From NCBI GenBank assembly GCA_945896935.1, contig CAMDER010000014.1:1-20269 (forward strand): 20,269 bases of DNA, given 5' to 3'. Below the pieces are notes generated by a model, which was not told the origin of the DNA, ran no database searches, and was given only the letters and a program-made list of their open reading frames with translations. This document shows positions 15,150-20,269 of this stretch, in pieces (position 1 is the stretch's first letter; each line of letters begins with the position of its first letter). The DNA comes from Bifidobacterium breve. GTDB lineage: Bacteria > Actinomycetota > Acidimicrobiia > Acidimicrobiales > Ilumatobacteraceae. The translations under genes and the position numbers were made by a program.

Positions 15150-16235
15150 ATGGCCGAGGCACCCCAGACTTCTGAGATCACCCTTGAATCAATAGGTGGT
15201 TGGCCCGAACTGATTTCTTCGCTGCTTGATCGCCACGACCTTGATGCGGCCCATGCCCGAGCGGCGATGACAAATATTTTGTCGGGTTCGGCGACGCCAG
15301 CGCAACTCATCGGATTCGTTGTCGCTCTTCGTGCTAAGGGTGAAACGCCCGAAGAACTTTCTGGCCTGCTTGACGCGGTCCTTGAAGCGGCGACATTGGT
15401 GCCACTCGATGACGCGACTCGCGAGCGGGCGATTGACATCGTCGGCACCGGAGGCGATCGCAGTCATTCGATCAATGTCAGCACGATGTCGGCCATCGTT
15501 GTTGCTGGCGCAGGAGTGCCGGTGTGTAAACACGGAGCGCGCGCTGCTTCGTCGCAATGTGGTACTGCCGATGTACTTGAAGCCTTAGGTGTGGCAGTGG
15601 AGTTGTCGCCAGAAGGTGTGAAGCAATGTGTTGAACGCGCTGGCATGGGGTTTTGTCTTGCGGCGCGTTATCACCCAGCATTTCGATTTGCCGCACCATC
15701 GCGTCGCGAAATTGGTGTGCCAACGGTGTTCAACTTGCTTGGACCGATGGCCAACCCTGGTCGCGTCAAGCGTCAATTAATTGGTGTGGCAAATCCATTG
15801 GTTGCCGAACGAATGCTGGCCTCGCTGCGACTTCATGGTTCGAAGTCGTCGTGGGTTGTGCATGGCAGTGGGCTTGATGAACTGACAACGACTGGGCCGT
15901 CGACAGTTCTTGAACTTCGCGGCGGTCAAGTGCGAACATTTACGATTGAACCCGTGTCATTGGGATTGGCGCCGGCTATTCCGGAAGAGCTGGTTGGCGG
16001 TACACCAGCATTCAATGCCGATGTGGTTCGGCGAGTGATGGCTGGCGAACAAGGCGCTCACCGAAATATCGTTGTGTTAAATGCTGGTGCTGGTTTGGTA
16101 GTCGCCGATGTCGCGAGCTCGCTTGTAGAAGGCGTAGCAATGGCCGCTGAATCAATTGATTCGGGTCGGGCCCATGAGACTCTGACAAAACTCGTTACCG
16201 AATCGCAGGCTGCGCTCGCCGAATTCGGCGCCTAG
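15150..16235 (+). CDS. trpD: Anthranilate phosphoribosyltransferase
   Basis: It joins anthranilate to PRPP in the second step of tryptophan synthesis. The PRPP-binding motif GTGGD is at 99-103, followed by the conserved INVST. The anthranilate loop is KHGARAASS (127-135); most TrpD proteins have Asn where this one has Ala (KHGNR). Further signatures are GTADVLEALG, RYHPAFRFAAPSRREIG, VFNLLGPMANPG and the VHGSGLDELTTTGPS block. ATG 15150 gives a 361-residue protein of normal length. A longer frame from 15063 would add an atypical N-terminus that overlaps whiB. No other trp genes are nearby; it is followed by thrB after 18 bases. Confidence 0.93.
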   Translation: MAEAPQTSEITLESIGGWPELISSLLDRHDLDAAHARAAMTNILSGSATPAQLIGFVVALRAKGETPEELSGLLDAVLEAATLVPLDDATRERAIDIVGTGGDRSHSINVSTMSAIVVAGAGVPVCKHGARAASSQCGTADVLEALGVAVELSPEGVKQCVERAGMGFCLAARYHPAFRFAAPSRREIGVPTVFNLLGPMANPGRVKRQLIGVANPLVAERMLASLRLHGSKSSWVVHGSGLDELTTTGPSTVLELRGGQVRTFTIEPVSLGLAPAIPEELVGGTPAFNADVVRRVMAGEQGAHRNIVVLNAGAGLVVADVASSLVEGVAMAAESIDSGRAHETLTKLVTESQAALAEFGA

Positions 16236-16253
16236 AAAACTCTGGATGCACAC

Positions 16254-17123
16254 ATGACGAACTTGGCCGTACGAGTTCCGGCTACTTCGGCCAACCTCGG
16301 TCCTGGTTTTGATGTATTGGGAATGGCGTTATCGCTGTACGCCACAGTTGCTACGTGTGCGATCGGCGAGAGTGAACCAGTTGGCGATGGTCATCCAGCA
16401 ACGCAGGCTTTTGTTCAAGCTGGTGGCCAAGGATCGCTTTGGGTCGATTCTCCAATCCCGTCGGGACGGGGTTTAGGTTTCTCGGGAGCGGTTCGTGTCG
16501 GCGGTGCATGCCTGGGACTCGCGCAAAAGGCTGGGGTCACCGAAAAAGAATTTCCGCTCTTTATTACTCATCACCGCGACGACATCATCAACATTGCGGC
16601 TGAACTGGAAGGTCATTTTGACAATGTTGCGGCGAGCGTGCTGGGTGGAATCGTTTCTGCTTCACGTCAATCAACAGTTGCAGTGCCAGTAGCAACCGAA
16701 GTTCTCGATGGTATTCGCATTGTTGCTTGGGTCCCATTTTTTCAAACCTCGACTTCTTCAAGCCGTCTAATACTCGCTGCAGATATTGCTCGAGTCGACG
16801 CAGTTTTCAATATTGCTCGATCAACTCAATTAGTGATCGCACTAGCAACGGCCGACAAAGAATTATTGCGGACCTCTTTGACCGACCGGATGCACCAAGA
16901 TCAACGTCTAGAAGAAACACCGAAGTGCCGCGAGGTGATGAACCGGATGATTGAACTTGGGGTGATCTCATCATGGCTTTCGGGATCCGGACCAACAGTT
17001 GCCGCGTTTGTTGAAGGCGACGGCGCAGAGAATATTGCAGAATTATTGAGTCAAGAGTTTCCAGACGGGCATGCGAAAGTTCTGAGTGTCGATCGTCTCG
17101 GATTACACAGCGTCGCGCTCTAA
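16254..17123 (+). CDS. thrB: Homoserine kinase (GHMP family)
   Basis: It phosphorylates homoserine on the way to threonine. The N-terminal PATSANLGPGFDVLG motif is typical of ThrB. The ATP-binding loop is PIPSGRGLGFSGA (68-80), where the common form is GLGSSA. The C-terminal GHMP motif is WLSGSGPTVAAF. At 289 residues it matches the family. It follows trpD by 18 bases and is probably co-transcribed, pairing two amino-acid genes. It ends 4 bases before the stop of the convergent nuclease gene. The Phe in the loop is unusual but the rest of the motif is intact. Confidence 0.88.
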   Translation: MTNLAVRVPATSANLGPGFDVLGMALSLYATVATCAIGESEPVGDGHPATQAFVQAGGQGSLWVDSPIPSGRGLGFSGAVRVGGACLGLAQKAGVTEKEFPLFITHHRDDIINIAAELEGHFDNVAASVLGGIVSASRQSTVAVPVATEVLDGIRIVAWVPFFQTSTSSSRLILAADIARVDAVFNIARSTQLVIALATADKELLRTSLTDRMHQDQRLEETPKCREVMNRMIELGVISSWLSGSGPTVAAFVEGDGAENIAELLSQEFPDGHAKVLSVDRLGLHSVAL

Positions 17124-17127
17124 AGAA

Positions 17128-18825
17128 CTAGGCGGCCCGATGAAAATCAAGCCGACGAAGTTCGGGAACAGCCTGAACAGGTGAGGCCCAATGACCACTG
17201 CAACCTTCAAGAACTGGGTGAGTCGATTCATCTTCTAAGAAGCGCGCAATACACATCACTTCATCAAAAATATGACGGGTAAGTGGTCCGTTGTCAAAAG
17301 ATTCGGGTTGGTGTGGATGTAGATGGTCAACAACGCCCTGCAGGACTTTGCTGTGATGCGAAACGATTGGGCTAAAGAGTTGGTCATCGCGACGTGTATT
17401 CACCAAGACGCCTGACTCGATGTCGTAATGAATGTCGCCAGAGCTAACACTCACCGATCCAGCCGATCGCAATTGGTCGCAACGGCGTTGGCGATTGAGA
17501 GCCTGGACTAATGCTTGAGTCCGATCCCGCATTTCGGCGGCTTCTTCAAACCTTTGTGATGCGGCTAGTGATGTGATTCGCTCGTGGAGAAGCGCAAAGA
17601 GCGCCGATGGTGAGTCGCTCAACGAATGCGTGATGAAAGAAACAATGGACGCGTATTTATTGGGATCAGCGGTTCCTGAACACGGGCACAACGCGACACC
17701 CAGTTGTGCAGCAGAGCACACGGGGGCGTCAGTTGGAGCCGCGTATTTGCGGCCCATTCGTACTGTGCAGCGCCGTAAAGGAACGACCGACTCAATCGCT
17801 TCAATGACAAGTCGCGCTGCGGTACGGCTCGTGAGTGGTCCGATATGGAGTCCCTTTTTGGCGGGATTTTTAGTAATGACGAGTCGGGGCCACTCTTCTT
17901 CAGTGGTCAGACGCACGTAGCAGTATTTGTCACTCGTGGTGCCAGTCTTGTTGTATTGCGGCAGCAATCGTTGAATGAGACGCATCTCAAGCACTTCGGC
18001 GGTGAGTGCGTCGGGTGTTGAGATGTAGTCGACCCCATGAACTTGACGCAACATTGGTCCAACTTTGCGGCGTGTTTCAGAGGTGCTGAAGTAACTACGT
18101 ACTCGTTGTCGAAGGTTGGTGGCTTTTCCGACATACAAAAGTCGCCCAGCAACATCGGAGAAGATGTACACGCCAGGTGATCGTGGTAAATCTTCGGTCA
18201 AGCGAAGTTTGGTGGCTTGGGGATGTGTTCCAAGTTTCGGGAGAGCGATCAAGTCATCGATCCCAAGAACTCCGTAGCCAGCAGCGCGCTCGATGAGAAG
18301 GTGAAGTAGGTCTCCGGTTGCCAGGACATCGTCAAGGGCACGGTGACTCGGTTGATGAGCAAACCGAAAGTGGGCCGACAAAGTTCCGAGTTTGCAATCT
18401 CTGACTTCGTCTCGAACGAGTCGCCGAGCAAGTGGAACTGTGTCAATGACTTTGTTGGTGAGGGGATCGCGGTCATCACGAATGAGCGCAGCATTTAAAA
18501 AGCTGACATCAAAGCGCGCGTTGTGCGCCACGATGACTGAGTCGCCGATGAAATGGCTGAGCGTGCCAAGTAACGACTCGATACGGGGTGCCGGCATGAT
18601 CATTGCTTCGGTGATGCCAGTGAGAATCGTGATGAATGGGGGAATGGTGCATCCGGGGTTGACCAGGGTCTGGAAAGTTCCGATGCATTCGCCACCTAGA
18701 TACTTGGCTGCACCAATTTCGGTGATGCGATCATGTTCGGCCGAACCGCCCGTTGTTTCGAAGTCGATGACGCAAAATGTGACATCGCACAGCGGTGTCC
18801 CCATATCGTCGAAAGATTTCTGCAC
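17128..18825 (-). CDS. DEDDh 3'-5' exonuclease fused to a UvrC-like GIY-YIG endonuclease
   Basis: An N-terminal DnaQ-type exonuclease has Asp21 and Glu23 (VIDFETTG), HNARFD (Asp106) and SHRALDD (161-167). It is followed by a GIY-YIG nuclease: PGVYIF (217-222), YVGKATNLRQRV (231-242) and the catalytic Glu near 280. A Cys group (353, 370, 380, 382) resembles the UvrC Fe-S cluster region, and a UVR helix is near 412-441. The RNase H-like and helix-hairpin-helix parts of true UvrC are absent, as in E. coli Cho. The role is DNA damage incision and end processing. GTG 18825 is chosen because homologues start just before SFDD-GTPL and a promoter lies 6 bases upstream. ATG 18804 is an alternative; a longer TTG start at 18846 would lie inside the LexA box. 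565 residues. Confidence 0.9.
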   Translation of the reverse strand: MQKSFDDMGTPLCDVTFCVIDFETTGGSAEHDRITEIGAAKYLGGECIGTFQTLVNPGCTIPPFITILTGITEAMIMPAPRIESLLGTLSHFIGDSVIVAHNARFDVSFLNAALIRDDRDPLTNKVIDTVPLARRLVRDEVRDCKLGTLSAHFRFAHQPSHRALDDVLATGDLLHLLIERAAGYGVLGIDDLIALPKLGTHPQATKLRLTEDLPRSPGVYIFSDVAGRLLYVGKATNLRQRVRSYFSTSETRRKVGPMLRQVHGVDYISTPDALTAEVLEMRLIQRLLPQYNKTGTTSDKYCYVRLTTEEEWPRLVITKNPAKKGLHIGPLTSRTAARLVIEAIESVVPLRRCTVRMGRKYAAPTDAPVCSAAQLGVALCPCSGTADPNKYASIVSFITHSLSDSPSALFALLHERITSLAASQRFEEAAEMRDRTQALVQALNRQRRCDQLRSAGSVSVSSGDIHYDIESGVLVNTRRDDQLFSPIVSHHSKVLQGVVDHLHPHQPESFDNGPLTRHIFDEVMCIARFLEDESTHPVLEGCSGHWASPVQAVPELRRLDFHRAA

Positions 18826-18831
18826 CTTCAG

Positions 18832-18860
18832 AGTGTTTCCGAACAAATGTTCCCTGTCAA
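18832..18860 (-). promoter_or_regulatory. Promoter of the DEDDh/GIY-YIG nuclease
   Basis: On the minus strand a perfect TTGACA (18860-18855), a 17-base spacer and AACACT (18837-18832) are followed 6 bases later by the GTG start at 18825. This predicts a leaderless transcript. The spacer is occupied by the LexA-type box. Confidence 0.6.
18841..18852. promoter_or_regulatory. LexA (SOS) box in the nuclease promoter
   Basis: GAACAAATGTTC is a perfect GAAC-N4-GTTC dyad. With its flanks, CGAACAAATGTTCC fits the Gram-positive SOS consensus CGAACRNRYGTTYC. It lies between the -35 and -10 of the nuclease, where bound LexA would block RNA polymerase. Confidence 0.8.
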
Positions 18861-18930
18861 GTCTTGATGGTCAAGTCTTTAGGGGTCAAGTCATTCGGGG
18901 GCCAAGTCTTTGATAGCCAAGTCTTTACGA
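18856..18930. repeat. Five imperfect direct repeats of about 15 bp
   Basis: Copies begin at 18856, 18870, 18885, 18901 and 18916, with the core G(T/C)CAAGTC(T/A)TT and variable 4-6 base tails. On the minus strand each copy reads GACTTG(A/G)C, and the first copy supplies the TTGACA -35 of the nuclease promoter. The array fills most of the gap between the divergent nuclease and zinc-ribbon genes. Confidence 0.8.
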
Positions 18931-18949
18931 GAAGTGAAGCCACAGACTG

Positions 18950-18977
18950 TTCAGATTTTGGTTACTTGCCCTACTGT
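18950..18977 (+). promoter_or_regulatory. Putative leaderless promoter of the zinc-ribbon protein
   Basis: TTCAGA (18950-18955), a 16-base spacer and TACTGT (18972-18977) end 6 bases before the ATG at 18984. No Shine-Dalgarno sequence is present. Confidence 0.4.
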
Positions 18978-18983
18978 CGCAGT

Positions 18984-19202
18984 ATGTCTACCCGTTATCG
19001 CTGCACCTTGTGCGGAAACTTGACCCGATTTGATGTTGTCCGCACGCAGCGGACCTCGGCTTATTATCACTACACAACCGGCGGTGAATTGTCGATCGAG
19101 GATGAGAAGATTCTCCTCGACGATTTGGAATCGGTGTCGTGTCGCTGGTGCGGGCCGACGGGGAAGGTAGAAGAGTATGACGGGTCGGCCGAAGCCTCCT
19201 GA
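18984..19202 (+). CDS. Small zinc-ribbon protein, 72 residues
   Basis: I do not recognise a named family. Two CxxC knuckles (Cys7/Cys10, CTLC; Cys53/Cys56, CRWC) are spaced to bind one zinc. Between them lie a basic, aromatic segment (RTQRTSAYYHYTTGG) and an acidic helix (SIEDEKILLDDLES). Small proteins like this often bind nucleic acid or a partner protein. ATG 18984 is chosen for its -10-like TACTGT 6 bases upstream; the frame upstream of it runs through the repeat array. Its last 26 bases overlap the hydrolase gene that follows. It shares its upstream region with the SOS-controlled nuclease, but whether LexA affects it is unknown. Confidence 0.75.
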   Translation: MSTRYRCTLCGNLTRFDVVRTQRTSAYYHYTTGGELSIEDEKILLDDLESVSCRWCGPTGKVEEYDGSAEAS

Positions 19203-20130
19203 ACTGATTGAACTATCGGAAGGTTGCCTGGCTTACGTGCAGCCCGACGGAAGTTGGGGTTGGAGTAACGCTGGTCTCGTTGTCGGTGATGGAGCTTCAT
19301 TGCTCGTTGACACTCTGTTCGACTTGAAGCTGACGCAACAAATGTTGGACAGGCTTGCGCCGTTTACTCGCACGGCGCCTATTCGTTCACTCGTGAACAC
19401 TCATGCCAATGGCGACCATTGTTATGGCAATCAACTTGTTGACGGTGCTGAAATCATTGCCTCAACTGCCGCCGCGCATGAAATGACCGAAGTGCCGCCG
19501 GCGATGTTGGCAGCACTGAATGCCGCGCCAGGTGAGATTGGTGAATTGTTCCGAAGTTTCTTCGGGGCCTTTGAATTCGGCGATATTGACATGAAAATGC
19601 CGACCCGTACTTTTGACGGACGTCTAGATGTTGAAGTGGGTGGACGACTGATCGAACTCATTGAGGTCGGTCCCGCTCATACCAAAGGCGATGTGATTGC
19701 GTATGTGCCCAACGCGCGCACTGTGTACACGGGTGATGTTTTATTTATCGGTGGTACGCCCATCGTCTGGGCAGGACCACTATCAAATTGGATTTCAGCG
19801 TGCGATCTGATGCTGGGTATGGACATCGACGTCGTGGTGCCTGGACATGGTCCGGTGACCGATAAACAAGGCATCGTTCAAGTGCGCGACTATCTGTCGT
19901 TCATTGAGCAGGGTGCTACCGCAAGATTTGAATCGGGGATGGACGCATTCGATGCCGCGCGCGACATCGCGCGTGAGATGTCGGTGACTGGATCAACTTT
20001 TGCCAGTTGGGGAGAAGCCGGGCGGATCAGCGTCAATGTTGAAACTGCCTATCGCTCCCTGAACGCAAATCACCAAAGCCCTGATGTGATTGAACAGTTC
20101 AGGCGGATGGCGCAGATTGAACGCGGCTAG
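19177..20130 (+). CDS. Metallo-beta-lactamase-fold hydrolase
   Basis: The metal motif is NTHANGDHCYGN (74-85), giving His76, Asp80 and His81; the second His of the usual HxHxDH is Asn78. Further ligands are His168 (GPAHTKGD), Asp187 (YTGDVLF) and His224 (VVPGHGPV). The fold hydrolyses thioesters, lactones, phosphodiesters or similar. The substrate cannot be told from the sequence, and this is not evidence of antibiotic resistance. About 80 C-terminal residues form a helical extension. Cytosolic, with no signal peptide. ATG 19177 follows GGTAGAAGAG and overlaps the zinc-ribbon gene by 26 bases, so translation is probably coupled. Its 3' end overlaps the convergent SURF1 gene by 32 bases. Confidence 0.85.
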   Translation: MTGRPKPPELIELSEGCLAYVQPDGSWGWSNAGLVVGDGASLLVDTLFDLKLTQQMLDRLAPFTRTAPIRSLVNTHANGDHCYGNQLVDGAEIIASTAAAHEMTEVPPAMLAALNAAPGEIGELFRSFFGAFEFGDIDMKMPTRTFDGRLDVEVGGRLIELIEVGPAHTKGDVIAYVPNARTVYTGDVLFIGGTPIVWAGPLSNWISACDLMLGMDIDVVVPGHGPVTDKQGIVQVRDYLSFIEQGATARFESGMDAFDAARDIAREMSVTGSTFASWGEAGRISVNVETAYRSLNANHQSPDVIEQFRRMAQIERG

Positions 20131-20269
20131 CGATCGATTTGCGAATCGCGAGAACCCATCCCACGACCACCGCAGTTGAAAAAATCAGCCACTGAAACGC
20201 GTACGACAGATGGGATCCTTCAGAGAGTTCGGGAGGGCTGACGGGCAAGAGTGTCGAACTATCGGCAGG
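20099..20269 (-). CDS. SURF1-family cytochrome oxidase assembly protein, C-terminus only
   Basis: The minus strand is open from the window edge to TGA at 20101-20099, giving 56 residues. PPELSEGSHLSYAFQW followed by a hydrophobic helix (LIFSTAVVVGWVLA) and a basic tail is the C-terminal signature of SURF1, with its second membrane helix. SURF1 helps insert haem a into the aa3-type cytochrome c oxidase in the cytoplasmic membrane. The N-terminal helix and periplasmic domain lie beyond the window. The last 32 bases overlap the convergent hydrolase gene. It implies aerobic respiration, in line with GlpD and the peroxide-defence genes. Confidence 0.85.
   Translation of the reverse strand, partial: PADSSTLLPVSPPELSEGSHLSYAFQWLIFSTAVVVGWVLAIRKSIASRVQSAPSA

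Noticed and set aside
17128..18846. Longer nuclease start at TTG 18846
   Set aside because: It would place the start codon inside the LexA box, upstream of the -10. GTG 18825 fits the homologue N-terminus as I recall it and the promoter spacing.
18856..18930. CRISPR-like repeat array
   Set aside because: Units are only about 15 bp with a core of about 11 bp, no true spacers between copies and no cas genes. The array lies in a promoter region.
19177..20130. Beta-lactamase or antibiotic resistance function
   Set aside because: Only the general MBL fold motifs are present and there is no signal peptide. Most members of the fold have other substrates.

Overview
The window looks like a chromosomal segment of an actinomycete, most likely an Acidimicrobiia-type organism of moderate GC content. 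The signs are a WhiB regulator, a DEDDh exonuclease/GIY-YIG fusion typical of Actinomycetota, a CYP125-like P450, an actinobacterial LexA box, several starts that look leaderless, and surface-protein repeats of a kind I associate with Acidimicrobiia. The lineage is inferred from gene content; no 16S gene or marker alignment is available. There are no insertion sequences, tRNAs, CRISPR arrays or prophage genes. Apart from small orphan proteins this is core and housekeeping DNA.

Layout. 1-2927 (+): the 3' part of a secreted M15-type peptidase with a three-unit repeat tail, an endonuclease/exonuclease/phosphatase-family enzyme, and thymidine kinase. 2928-4202 (-): a CYP125-like cytochrome P450, divergent from an orphan 99-residue protein at 4289-4588 (+). 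4600-4959 (-): RNase P RNA (rnpB). 4988-11707 (-): a run of six genes. In transcription order these are a GlpD-type glycerol-3-phosphate dehydrogenase, an alkyl-DHAP-synthase-like flavoprotein, a small four-helix membrane protein, an FGGY kinase, and two ferritin-like proteins, the second a Tat-exported lipoprotein. The first four are tightly packed or overlapping and form a glycerol/ether-lipid type operon.

11790-14757 (+): a peroxide-defence block. It holds a PerR-like Fur regulator, a rubrerythrin without its rubredoxin domain, a GlpC/heterodisulfide-reductase-like Fe-S protein and a DUF3501 protein, with a clear terminator after the rubrerythrin. 14896-17123 (+): a WhiB Fe-S regulator, then trpD and thrB. 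17128-18825 (-): the DEDDh/GIY-YIG repair nuclease. Its promoter contains a perfect LexA-type box and is flanked by five roughly 15-bp direct repeats. 18984-20130 (+): a small zinc-ribbon protein overlapping a metallo-beta-lactamase-fold hydrolase. 20099-20269 (-): the C-terminus of a SURF1 cytochrome oxidase assembly factor, running off the window.

The most informative regulatory region is 18830-18980 (SOS box, promoter and repeat array between divergent genes). The most informative functional question is the substrate of the FGGY kinase, which sits in a glycerol-3-phosphate/ether-lipid operon but lacks two canonical glycerol-binding residues. Promoter, operator and leaderless-start calls are by-eye pattern matches.
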